Assembly: GCA_019187195.1 (NCBI GenBank)
Contig: JABAQT010000031.1
Location: 7,448-71,447 of the forward strand
Reading direction: 5' to 3'
DNA from: Bryobacteraceae bacterium
GTDB lineage: Bacteria > Acidobacteriota > Terriglobia > Bryobacterales > Bryobacteraceae
Length of the DNA: 64,000 bases
This document shows positions 43,843 to 52,260 of this stretch, in pieces. Position numbers and translations under genes: made by a program. The notes under the pieces are model-generated. The model did not search any database, was not told the DNA's origin, and saw only the letters and a program-made list of their open reading frames with translations. Position 1 is the first letter of the stretch, and each line of letters starts with the position of its first letter.

Positions 43843-44451
43843 TTATAGCGGTATCGGACCATACTCGACGAAACTGTTGAACCACGTCCCGCGCTTCCGG
43901 CGGTAGCGGCTGGACAATGTAAACTCCTCATGATCGCCCGGCGTGAACATCCAGGCGGCAGTGTCACAGAAGCTCTCACAGATATATTGGCGCCACCCAG
44001 GCGTTCGATTCCCCACATCGCCGATAGTCAGGCGGATCTTCCGGGACTCCGCCGACCAGCCCAGTTCTCCTCGAGCATGACTGGCCACTTCATGGCCCAC
44101 CAGCCGCTCCCAATCAAGACGCCGGGGATTGCCGAGGCGCACCCATGCGAAATGAAACACCTCATGTATGAGGATGCGGCGCAGCTCCCGCTGGTTGCCA
44201 AGAAGCCCGCTATCGAGAACCATTCGCCGGGCGGTGAGGAAACTCGCGGCGTGGACGGGTGTGCCCCGCGCACTGCGGGAATACAGTTTACGCCGGAAAA
44301 CGGTGAGATCTTCGAGGAAATCCACCAGGATGGGCTTGCCGCGGAGCGCCGGCAGGCTCTCATCCCAACCGGCCGCTATTTCCGCGGGGAAGCGAAGAAG
44401 TCCGCCTTTTCCACCTGAAGTTGAGTGGCTTTGGCGCTGGTTTCGATCCAT
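43843..44451 (-). CDS. Uncharacterised protein with zincin-like HExxH motif
   Basis: This 202-aa protein has ILIHEVFHFAW near residue 95, a classic HExxH metal site, followed by GHEVASHARGELGW and ESFCDTAAWMF about 65 residues later. The second Glu could be the third ligand. It has no signal peptide. It may be a metallopeptidase or a degenerate one; no family is recognised. Its first 76 nt overlap the end of the parvulin gene upstream, so it depends on that transcript. Confidence 0.6.
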   Translation of the reverse strand: MDRNQRQSHSTSGGKGGLLRFPAEIAAGWDESLPALRGKPILVDFLEDLTVFRRKLYSRSARGTPVHAASFLTARRMVLDSGLLGNQRELRRILIHEVFHFAWVRLGNPRRLDWERLVGHEVASHARGELGWSAESRKIRLTIGDVGNRTPGWRQYICESFCDTAAWMFTPGDHEEFTLSSRYRRKRGTWFNSFVEYGPIPL

Positions 44452-45263
44452 TGCTTGACCCGCTGATTCTTAAGTTCGACGTGGATGGCGCTCCGAACCT
44501 CCTCAAACGGCTGGGGAACCAGTTCGATGAGGCGAATGACATAGTAGCCGTTTGGCTGGCGGATGGGATCGCTCACTTCGCCCGGCTTCAGTTGGAAGAT
44601 GGCGTTCTTGATGGGGTCCGGCAGGCGGTCCGTGCGCTTCACGGGTCCGAAGTCGCCGTCTTTCTCCTTCGAGATCGGGTCTTCGGAATTCGCTTTCACC
44701 AAAGCGACGAAGTCCTTCCCGCCGCGGGCTTCCTTCACCACCGTCTCGGCCTTGGCCAGCGCTTCGGCTTCGGTCATGGTCTTTTTTGACGCATCCACCG
44801 ACTCGGCCTTCCCCGCGATGAAGGGAATGTATACCAGCTTGACCCTGGCTTGCGTGTAGTCGCCTTTGCGCTCTTCGTAATACTTCTTCTCGTCGTCGGC
44901 GGAGACGACAACCTCGCGGCTCTGCTCCTCGAGGGCGGCCTGCCACAACACCTGCATGCGGGCAAACTCGATGCCTTCCTTGTAGGGCGAGCGGTCCTGC
45001 AACTTCCTTTCCTCGGCGAAGGCCACAACGCGCTTCAGCATGAAGTATTGCGAAAGGAACCCGCGCGGGTCGCGATCGTAGTTCTGGCGCATCTGCGGCG
45101 GCAGACTCGCCACCAGTTTTTGAACGTCACCGGCTGTCAGCTTTTTCCCGTCCGTGATGGCAACCACCGTGTCCGGGGTCACGGTGGAGGCAGCGGGCGG
45201 AGCCGTGGTTTGTCCTTGGAGCAAGAGAGGGGCGGCAAAGCAAAGGAAATGAAGAAATCTCAT
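44376..45263 (-). CDS. Periplasmic parvulin-type peptidyl-prolyl isomerase (PpiC/SurA-like)
   Basis: This 295-aa protein has a signal sequence (MRFLHFLCFAAPLLLQGQ), an N-terminal helical chaperone domain and a PpiC domain (ALVKANSEDPISKEKDGDFGPVKRTDRLPDPIKNAIFQLKPGEVSDPIRQPNGYYVIRL region). It should isomerise or hold outer-membrane protein precursors in the periplasm. A TATAAT at 45290-45295 (minus) lies 27 bases before the ATG; no good -35 was seen. The HExxH gene overlaps its 3' end. Confidence 0.85.
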   Translation of the reverse strand: MRFLHFLCFAAPLLLQGQTTAPPAASTVTPDTVVAITDGKKLTAGDVQKLVASLPPQMRQNYDRDPRGFLSQYFMLKRVVAFAEERKLQDRSPYKEGIEFARMQVLWQAALEEQSREVVVSADDEKKYYEERKGDYTQARVKLVYIPFIAGKAESVDASKKTMTEAEALAKAETVVKEARGGKDFVALVKANSEDPISKEKDGDFGPVKRTDRLPDPIKNAIFQLKPGEVSDPIRQPNGYYVIRLIELVPQPFEEVRSAIHVELKNQRVKQWIETSAKATQLQVEKADFFASPRK

Positions 45264-45290
45264 GGGTAGCGCTGAAAGCGGCCTTCTTAA

Positions 45291-45614
45291 TTATAGCGAG
45301 TGCAGCGTGATCGAATCGGCTGCTAAGAACCATCTGCGGCGCCGCCTTCGCGCGCTCGATCTTTCTCCCGGCGGCGTTCCGTGCATCACCACGCGCGGAT
45401 GCCGCTTCAGGCGCGGACGCACCTTGCCGTGTTTGTGGGCCGTATCGGTGTCGACTATGCGGCGCGTCGTCCCAACTTGGGCGATCAGCGTCTTCCCCGC
45501 TGGTGTTGAGGCTGGCTTTCGGAGCCAGTTGCGCGCCGGCCCGACAGGAACATCGAAGCCGGACTGTTCGTCAGAAACACCGGCAAGGGAGTGGCATCGG
45601 CCGGATGCGTTTAC
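45291..45614 (-). other. Region downstream of group II intron; in-phase open frame of 107 codons
   Basis: This 324-bp stretch is the 3' exon side of the intron. In the phase of the upstream TonB receptor (first codon GTA right after the intron end) it stays open for 107 codons and stops at TAA 45291-45293, beside the parvulin -10 box. The residues include an Arg-rich run (RSSARRRRRRWF). No conserved domain is recognised. The opposite strand also has a frame from 45262 without recognisable protein content. Confidence 0.4.
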
Positions 45615-46146
45615 GTTAGGTAGCCCCGGGGAGTCTCACCCCGAGGCCCTCCCAGAACCGTACGTGAGCGTCTCCACTCATACAGCTCCTATGGTGAATA
45701 AACCGACTACGCTGGCGCTCCCAAAGCGCAAGCAGGTCCGGCTGACGATCGATAACGTCCATCAACCAGTGCCATGCCCGACTCCGATGTTCCGAATAGC
45801 CGCCTCACCCGAGATCAAGCCACCTATATGCCGGATACCGCTCCGCCCGTAAACAGGTCCCGTCGGAGCTGATCCCGCAGTCTTTTAACAAACCACGGTT
45901 TTGATATCGTCTGGTTCTTTTCGACATGAGAAACGGTGATTCACTTTCGTTCTTCTTCTCGGATGTCACCTGACCCGCTCTGGCCGGGCCTTTTCCTTCC
46001 CTGCTCACTACCACGGCTTTTGACCGCAGCAGCGGGAGGTGGTTTGGAACCCTCTCCTGCAAGACGGTTCCGAGGGGCCTACCCTCATCGACTACTCAGT
46101 TGCGCAAAAGAGCCGCCTGTCGCCGCCTCTTTTGCTCATGGCGCAC
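45615..46146 (-). ncRNA. ORF-less group II intron (self-splicing ribozyme) abutting TonB receptor stop codon
   Basis: The 532-nt element reads 5' to 3' on the minus strand. It begins GTGCG at 46146, directly after the receptor's TAA, matching the GUGYG consensus, and ends near CCTAAC at 45615. It holds a 34-nt domain V (45655-45688): an 8-bp lower stem GAGCTGTA/TACGGTTC, a 2-nt bulge CG, an upper stem TGAGTG/CGCTCA and a GAGA tetraloop. A domain VI hairpin (GCCTCGGGG/CCCCGGGGC) follows. EBS1 (TTAAAAG, 45882-45888) pairs 7/7 with the exon's CTTTTAA. EBS2 (AAGAAC, 45914-45919) pairs with GTTTTT just upstream. No reverse transcriptase is encoded, so mobility would need a protein from elsewhere. 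Confidence 0.88.
45655..45688 (-). ncRNA. Group II intron domain V hairpin
   Basis: Catalytic hairpin of exactly 34 nt: GAGCTGTATGAGTGGAGACG followed by CTCACGTACGGTTC. It carries the AGC triad at the base of the stem, the conserved two-base bulge and a GNRA (GAGA) loop. No mismatch disrupts the stem, which argues that the ribozyme core is intact. Confidence 0.93.
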
Positions 46147-49100
46147 TTAAAAGAAAAACTTGGCGGCGATCATGATCTGCCGCGGCAAGCCCTCTTGTGT
46201 CGTAATGGTGCCGGTGGCGCGGTTGGGCACCGAGTTGATCGGCTTGCCCGCGTTCATGTGGTTGAAGATATTCTGCCCTTCGAAGCGCAGTTGCAGGTAG
46301 CGCGACTCGGCTCCGAGGTTCAGGTTCTTAAGCAGCGCGAAGTCCCATTGGCTGAACCCTGGGCCCCGCATGCCCTGCAACGTCGAGCCGACGGTGCCGA
46401 TGTCCATGTTCGTCGTCGCCAGAAAAGCGCTCGGGTCGAAGTACGGCTTGAAACCCGCCGACCCCTCCAGCGCTATGTGGCCCGACACGTTGTTGTTATA
46501 GGCGATGCGCGGCTCGACAAACGACGGCCGCCCCAGCTTGCCCTGGCCGATCGTGATGTAGTTGCGGCAGAAGCCGGAGGCGCAGACGAGTGAAAACGGC
46601 TGACCGCCGCGGTAGATCGTCGTTCCGGCCAGGCTCCAGCCGCCAATAATGCCGTTGACGACACGGTTGGCGGAACCGGCGAAGCGCTTGCCCCGGCCAA
46701 ACGGCAGGTCCAGGACGTAGTTGAAGAGAAAACGGTGCGTCACGTCATAGTCGGACAAGCCGTAAATCTCGTTCATCGGCTGGTTGGCCTGCGGCGGTCC
46801 GTTGCTGTTGCCGATGGCTCCCACGTTGTGAATGCCTTCGGCGCCGATGCCGCCTCCGGCGTGCAGGGCCTTGCCGAACGTGTAGTTGGACAGGAAGCTA
46901 AAGCCTTGGGAAAAACGCCGTTCCACCTGCACGTAGGCAGAGTTGAAGTTCGAATACCCCAGCGGATCGTTCACCGCCCAGATTTCGCGCCATAGCGGCA
47001 TTACCTGCATGATCCGCCCTAGAAAGTTGGTGGCGCCGCCCTGCGTCGTGTTGGGCGGAATCTGGCCGAAGAAGGGATTGGTGATCTGCTTATTGAGGTT
47101 AATGCCCAGCGGCTTGCCCAGCGTGTCGTAGGCGTTCTTGACGCTGTGCAGGTTTCCGAAAAACGGCAGCTTGCGGCCGAAGTTGCCGTTGTAGGCGGCT
47201 TCGACAAACCAGACGTTGCCGCCGGAGCCGAACTCGCGCTGGATGTTGAACTGGGTCACGTGCTCATAGCCCGGGAACTGATCGACGGCGGGAACCACGA
47301 ACCAGTTGCCGAGCGTCGAGTAGTTGAGGGCCCGCACGTCGCGCGTGAAGGGAACATAGCCCAGTCCGCCCGGCAGCGGGTTGTTGAAGGTGGCCGGATA
47401 GGTAAGCCCGCCGTCGGGCGTGCCGTCCTGGCTGACGCGGGCAAAGTCGCCGAAGCCCACGTTGTCTACAGCCGAGGCGAGAAACCGGTCGCCGGTCATG
47501 GTGAGGTAGACCTTGCCGTAACTGCCGCGGATCACAGTTCGCGGCAATACCTGGTAGGCAAAGCCGATGCGGGGAGCGATGTTGTAGCGATAGTACTTCT
47601 GTAGGGTGCGCCCGGGATAATCCTGGGTGCCCATGAGCGCGGCGCGGCCGAAAATGCCCTTGGAAATCCATTCGGGCGCGGCGAAGGTGATGCCGGCCTG
47701 GCGCTGCGCAAGATCCCACGACCAGCCGGCATTGGGCTTTATATCCCACTGGTAGGCGCTGTCCCAGTAGATCTGGCGGTCGAAGCGCTCCGTGCGCGGC
47801 GGCTCGTAATCCCAGCGCAACCCAAGGTTCAACGTGAACTTCGGTGTGATCTTCCAATCATCCTGGATGTAGGCGCCCTGGTATGCCTGAAGGGAAGCCG
47901 GACCGGCGATCTGCGTGCCCTGGCCCCAGGAAGCGATGCCCAGCAGGAAACTCGCCATCGGATGGCCCGTCACCGGGTTGTCGTAGTACTGCGATGTCAC
48001 GCGCCGTTCGGTGGCCAGCCCGAAGCTGCCCCCGTTGGTCACGTTCGAGTAATAACGGCGATGTTCCCACCCCATCTTGAACGTGTGCTGGTTCCAGAGC
48101 TTTTGCAGCGCGACGCCGGCTGTGTAGCTGGTATCGCGCGTATCATTCACGTCGCCGCCACCGAGCGACAGAATGTGACTCCCCGTGCTGATGGCCGGCA
48201 CGCGATTCTTGTTGGTGCCCAGCAGGTTCATCACCTCGCGCGGCAGGTTCCAGGCGGAGGAGTCAGCGTCGACCTGGTTTCCGCGAATTCCAACGGTGCG
48301 CACGACGCCTCCCCGCAGGTTGAGGATCGCGGTGGGCGTCAGCGTCACCGTGTGGTCGAAGGAGATGGTGTAGGATTGCGCCGTCGTGACGTTTGACGGT
48401 TGCAGCGCGCCGTACCAGCGTGTGTTGCTCGACATGCTGTCGAAGTAGGACACCGTGCCGTGGGTGGCGTGCCGGGCGCTCCAGTTCTGGTCCAGCCGTC
48501 CCGTCCAGCGGTTGTTGTCCGACGGAGTCGAGACCGAGCCGATGTAGTTGCCTTCGTTGTTTGATCCCGGCAGCGGAGCGCGATTGGGTTCCGGATAGTA
48601 GCCCATGTAGATCTGCGACAGCGGGTTGAACCGGCCTTGCGGGACGCGGTTACCCGGGAACGGATCCCGCCGCACGCGGGCTCCCTCGATACGCGACGTC
48701 AGCGGATCGAACACCTGGGTGGGAACACCGCCGTCGAGCACGCTCTGGGAGAAATCCCCCTGGCGCTCGAGGCTGGTGGGAACCGAGCCGAGCGTCGCGT
48801 TGTTGCCCGTGCGCCGGCGCGTGCCCTCGTAGTTCACGAAGAAGAACGTCCTATCCTTCCCGTTGTAAAGTTTTGGAACGTGAATGGGACCGCCGAAAGT
48901 CGCGCCGAAAACATTGTCGTGAAACACACCCTTGGGGCGTCCAAACCGGTTTGAGTTCCAGTCGCTGGCGTTGAGCTGGTCATTCCGGAAGAACTCGTAC
49001 ACCGAGCCGTGATACTGGTTGGTTCCCGAGCGGCTGACCAGTTGCACGGCTCCACCCGACAACCGCCCGTATTCGGCCGACAGACCGTTGGTGATCACTT

Positions 49101-49722
49101 TAAACTCGGCGATCGCCTCGCGTGAGGGGACCGACGGCGGGACGTCGTGCAGGTAGCCCGTGGTGACGGGAACTCCGTCGATGAAATATTCGATCTGCTT
49201 GGCACGGCTGCCGTTGATGCGCAGGTCGCTCTGGCTGCTGCCGGAGACGTTCGGCGTGAGGAAGACGAAGGCCAGCGGATCGCGATTGTACTGCGGCAGA
49301 TCCTGAATTCGCTTGTTGTCGATGACGAGGCCGGCCTGAGCGTCTTCGGTCCGGATCAGCGGCACTTCGGCCGTCACGGTCACCCGGTCGGCAGCGGCGC
49401 CCACCTCCAGCGACAGATCCAGGTCGAGCCGGTCGCCGACTCGCAACGCCACGCCCTTGCGCTCCACGGTGCGAAACCCGCTGAACGACGCGGTGACGGT
49501 ATATTCGCCGGGAATCAGGTTTGTAACCGCGAAACGTCCGTCGGCGCTCGATTCCGTTTCCTGGTCCACGTTAGTCAGGACGTTGCGGACCGACACCCGC
49601 GCGCCCGGAATAACGGCTCCGGACGGATCCAGCACCCGCCCGGAGAGTGATGCGTTTCCGGTCTGAGCATGCAGCAGCCCGGTACCAGCCAGCAGGAGAG
49701 CGAGGTAGAACTGGGATTTCAT
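46147..49722 (-). CDS. TonB-dependent receptor, Oar-like, with carboxypeptidase-regulatory N-domain
   Basis: This 1191-aa outer-membrane receptor has a signal peptide (MKSQFYLALLLAGTGLLHAQ) and a CarboxypepD_reg domain (ASLSGRVLDPSGAVIPGARV...GEYTVTASFSGF). The plug domain (DLPQYNRDPLAFVFLTPNVSG, INGSRAKQIEYFIDGVP) and a large barrel ending KFFF follow. AAGGA precedes the ATG. This is a large member of the acidobacterial expansion of such receptors; the substrate is unknown. The final 13 nt of the gene form the recognition sequence of the adjoining group II intron. It is not paired with a SusD-like protein. Confidence 0.92.
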   Translation of the reverse strand: MKSQFYLALLLAGTGLLHAQTGNASLSGRVLDPSGAVIPGARVSVRNVLTNVDQETESSADGRFAVTNLIPGEYTVTASFSGFRTVERKGVALRVGDRLDLDLSLEVGAAADRVTVTAEVPLIRTEDAQAGLVIDNKRIQDLPQYNRDPLAFVFLTPNVSGSSQSDLRINGSRAKQIEYFIDGVPVTTGYLHDVPPSVPSREAIAEFKVITNGLSAEYGRLSGGAVQLVSRSGTNQYHGSVYEFFRNDQLNASDWNSNRFGRPKGVFHDNVFGATFGGPIHVPKLYNGKDRTFFFVNYEGTRRRTGNNATLGSVPTSLERQGDFSQSVLDGGVPTQVFDPLTSRIEGARVRRDPFPGNRVPQGRFNPLSQIYMGYYPEPNRAPLPGSNNEGNYIGSVSTPSDNNRWTGRLDQNWSARHATHGTVSYFDSMSSNTRWYGALQPSNVTTAQSYTISFDHTVTLTPTAILNLRGGVVRTVGIRGNQVDADSSAWNLPREVMNLLGTNKNRVPAISTGSHILSLGGGDVNDTRDTSYTAGVALQKLWNQHTFKMGWEHRRYYSNVTNGGSFGLATERRVTSQYYDNPVTGHPMASFLLGIASWGQGTQIAGPASLQAYQGAYIQDDWKITPKFTLNLGLRWDYEPPRTERFDRQIYWDSAYQWDIKPNAGWSWDLAQRQAGITFAAPEWISKGIFGRAALMGTQDYPGRTLQKYYRYNIAPRIGFAYQVLPRTVIRGSYGKVYLTMTGDRFLASAVDNVGFGDFARVSQDGTPDGGLTYPATFNNPLPGGLGYVPFTRDVRALNYSTLGNWFVVPAVDQFPGYEHVTQFNIQREFGSGGNVWFVEAAYNGNFGRKLPFFGNLHSVKNAYDTLGKPLGINLNKQITNPFFGQIPPNTTQGGATNFLGRIMQVMPLWREIWAVNDPLGYSNFNSAYVQVERRFSQGFSFLSNYTFGKALHAGGGIGAEGIHNVGAIGNSNGPPQANQPMNEIYGLSDYDVTHRFLFNYVLDLPFGRGKRFAGSANRVVNGIIGGWSLAGTTIYRGGQPFSLVCASGFCRNYITIGQGKLGRPSFVEPRIAYNNNVSGHIALEGSAGFKPYFDPSAFLATTNMDIGTVGSTLQGMRGPGFSQWDFALLKNLNLGAESRYLQLRFEGQNIFNHMNAGKPINSVPNRATGTITTQEGLPRQIMIAAKFFF

Positions 49723-50075
49723 GTTTGCATCCTTTCAACTAAGGTGAATAGGTAGAATCCACTGCTCGTCAGAGTATACCTCGACTTCCGCATACAGCGT
49801 GCATCCACTCTGGATGGTGCTTGGCCTGCCAGCCATAAGCGCCACTCATAGTGGACGGCAACGCAGAATAGTCCAGTCCGGGACGGGTTCCACTCCGTGG
49901 GCTCACAACCACCTCGTGGATGAGTCGTCACTCCCGATTTTATCGATTTCGATTGTGAAGATTGGTCGAGTCACGCCCCGGAATGCCGCATCCGAGCCAT
50001 GATTCAATCCTTGCGATTACAGCACACTAATAAGGCTGAACGACGGGCGCCAGGCAGCCTGTTCCGGCGGTCTCT
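49723..50075. other. Intergenic region upstream of TonB receptor
   Basis: These 353 bp separate the receptor start from the end of the next minus-strand gene. They should hold the receptor's promoter, but no convincing -35/-10 pair was found. No RNA gene, repeat or coding frame with real content was recognised. Confidence 0.5.
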
Positions 50076-50624
50076 TCAGATCGCCCGCTTGAAGAAGTGC
50101 GCCACCTTGCGACCGGCCTGCTCGCTGTAGTAGACAGTGACTTTGCCGGTCTTGTCCGCGCCGCCGCCGATGTCCTTCCCAACGTCTCTCGCGGCGCTGT
50201 CGGTGAGGTGGTAGGTCTCCACCGCGCCACTCTCCCCCTTGACCGCGACGGTCTTAGCTCCACGGTCCAGATGCACTACTGTGACCTGTGCGGACTTCAA
50301 TCCGTCCTTGCCGATATTATCAACCTCGTCCGCAGTCATCACGGCTCCTCTCGCCGTGTAATGCACCGCCACCTGTCCGCCTTCCTTCAACCCGTGAAAC
50401 GCCGCCCCGGCTCCCGCGGCGGCCGCGTCCGCGCCATGCACGCCTGTTCTCCCCACGAAACGCAGTGTGTGCTCGGTCCCGTCCGCCGCTTTTACGACAA
50501 CTGTCTTTGCTCCGGCGTCCAGTTTCAGGATTTCTCCGGTCAGCACGCCATGCCGCTGCTCGACGGCAAGCGCCGGCAAGCAGACAGCCGCCAGAATCAC
50601 CAGGCTACGCCAATGGCTTAACAT
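50076..50624 (-). CDS. Exported protein with two DUF5666-like repeats
   Basis: This 182-aa protein is called from the ATG at 50624 (AAGGAG seven bases upstream), with a signal peptide ending LPALAVEQRHG. Two related segments can be aligned: GEILKLDAGAKTVVVKAADGTEHTLRFVG and VTVVHLDRGAKTVAVKGESGAVETYHLT. Each resembles a small OB/DUF5666-type beta unit, followed by a GxVAVHYT or GKVTVYYS strand. No function is known. The outer-membrane protein gene ends 34 nt upstream on the same strand, suggesting cotranscription. Confidence 0.65.
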   Translation of the reverse strand: MLSHWRSLVILAAVCLPALAVEQRHGVLTGEILKLDAGAKTVVVKAADGTEHTLRFVGRTGVHGADAAAAGAGAAFHGLKEGGQVAVHYTARGAVMTADEVDNIGKDGLKSAQVTVVHLDRGAKTVAVKGESGAVETYHLTDSAARDVGKDIGGGADKTGKVTVYYSEQAGRKVAHFFKRAI

Positions 50625-50658
50625 TTCGTCATCTCCTTTACCGCGTTTTCGCCCCCGC

Positions 50659-52089
50659 CTACCATGTCCCCATATGCAGCACAAGACCGGTGGTCAATCG
50701 CAGCCCGTTCGAAAAATCAAAACCTTCGACCGGCCGCACCCACGAGTGACGGTATTCGAGACTTGCCACCCGCAGCGCCAGGGCGTTGTTGAACTTGAGA
50801 TCCACTCCTCCTCCCGCGGACACCGCAAACGCGTTCGTCTCCTGCCGGGCCGTGTAAAGCGGGCGCCACAGGGCCGGATCCGGAGATGAGTTCACCAGGC
50901 TCTCCACCGCCTTCCACTTGTCCGGAAAGAACCGCTCGGCCGTAATCTTGCGCCCTCCGGCAAGAAACTGAAGATGCGGAACCCATCTTCCCCGCGGGGA
51001 GGGGGTCCAGCGCGGTCCGATGAGATAAGTGAGCGAATCACCGGTCAGAGTCCGATCGAAACCCATCAGTTTGCAGCCGCTCACGTCTCCCGCCAACTGC
51101 CAGTTGGCGGCCAGGCGGAAGGCCGCCGACCCTCCCCCGCCTAGACAGGATAAAGAGCCTCCCGGAAACATCTCCGGCTCGAACGTCATCGAGAACTCAA
51201 ACGGAGCCACGCCGGGGGGCGGATTCACCGGTTTCCTCGGCCCATCATCCACCGTGATCTGGCGAGTGATGTAGGAATAGGGCACGTAGACTCCGGCCCG
51301 GTTCGTGCGATACCAGGGAACCCTGCCCCCCAGCAGATTCGCCATGCTGCGCGCGGGGTTCAACCCTCCGCGCACCAGCAGCCGGACCCAGTTGTTGTCG
51401 GTTCTCTGCTCGATGCGCTTGATGACGAACTTGTCGAGCGCATCCTCCGCCAGTCCCCATCCCATTCCCACGAACGGGGTAATCACGAAATCCACGTACC
51501 CCTGTTGCGGAAACGTCCGCTGGATCTTGCCGATGGAAGCTTCACTGACCGGCCCCACCTCGAACTGCGCGCTGTATAGGAAGGCAAACGCGCCGGCGCG
51601 GAGGCGGCCCTTCCAATAATTGAGGTCCTTTCCAAACTCCACATCCCGGTACCGGCGGTCATTCTGAACAAACAGAAAACTCGCCACGGAACCCATCATT
51701 GGGTGGCCCACGTAGTTCACATAAAAAGGATCTCCGTCGGCCCATCCATGGAGATTTGACACCGAGCCCCAGTAGGTGCGAAAAAACGGGCCCTTCATCC
51801 CCTCGCGAGTCCCCGGTTCGGTCAGCAACCGGAAGCCGTGCTGCAGCGTGAGAAAAGTCCAGGACTGGCGCGCCAGGCTCTTCCAGTCTACTTTTTCGTC
51901 CGTCAGGCCCTCCGACTGGACCGGACCGATGGACGGCCGGACGGGTTTGATGCTGGCGATTCCAGCCCCCGTGTCAGGGTCTCCCGCCATGGCCGGTGGC
52001 GGAACGCTCATCGAAATCAAAAAGAAGGAAATGCTGTGCAAATAAAGTACTGCGCTTCTCATAGCGGAATAACGATCGGCTTGTCTCAT
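50659..52089 (-). CDS. Predicted outer-membrane beta-barrel protein
   Basis: This 476-aa protein has a signal peptide (ISFFLISMSVPPPAMA) and a long middle with aromatic, Gly-rich strands. The C-terminal region (FAVSAGGGVDLKFNNALALRVASLEYRHSWV...LRLTTGLVLHMGTW) resembles an OmpA-like or outer-membrane beta-barrel domain ending in Trp. No known family is recognised. The start at 52089 is one option; ATG at 52062 also leaves a complete signal peptide, and neither has a strong ribosome-binding site. It is divergent from fliM. Confidence 0.6.
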   Translation of the reverse strand: MRQADRYSAMRSAVLYLHSISFFLISMSVPPPAMAGDPDTGAGIASIKPVRPSIGPVQSEGLTDEKVDWKSLARQSWTFLTLQHGFRLLTEPGTREGMKGPFFRTYWGSVSNLHGWADGDPFYVNYVGHPMMGSVASFLFVQNDRRYRDVEFGKDLNYWKGRLRAGAFAFLYSAQFEVGPVSEASIGKIQRTFPQQGYVDFVITPFVGMGWGLAEDALDKFVIKRIEQRTDNNWVRLLVRGGLNPARSMANLLGGRVPWYRTNRAGVYVPYSYITRQITVDDGPRKPVNPPPGVAPFEFSMTFEPEMFPGGSLSCLGGGGSAAFRLAANWQLAGDVSGCKLMGFDRTLTGDSLTYLIGPRWTPSPRGRWVPHLQFLAGGRKITAERFFPDKWKAVESLVNSSPDPALWRPLYTARQETNAFAVSAGGGVDLKFNNALALRVASLEYRHSWVRPVEGFDFSNGLRLTTGLVLHMGTW

Positions 52090-52260
52090 CCCCGGTTGTT
52101 ATCTCAGGCATTCTTCCAACTGGAGGACGCATGAAGAGGGTCTGCCGTTTCCATTTCAGCCTTGTACACCCGCTGTAAAGCAGACACATGACGAAAGATT
52201 ACGCGGCTGCGCTCGGCGGCTTCCCTACTCCGGTTCCCCCCTTTCTCCGATTGTAGGGTC

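Noticed and set aside
45262..46062. Two open frames (45262-45852 plus, 45805-46062 minus) in the receptor/parvulin gap
   Set aside because: Most of this DNA is group II intron RNA sequence, and the translations have no recognisable protein features.
46106..46139. The GCAAAAGAG/CTCTTTTGC hairpin right after the receptor gene read as a Rho-independent terminator
   Set aside because: It lies within the first 41 nt of the intron and fits as an intron 5' stem. Terminator function cannot be excluded but is not needed.
45615..46146. An intron-encoded reverse transcriptase/maturase
   Set aside because: No YxDD, RT or maturase motif in any frame; the space between EBS1 and domain V is under 200 nt.
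52188..52256. A 22-codon frame in the OMP/fliM divergent gap
   Set aside because: No ribosome-binding site and no recognisable content.
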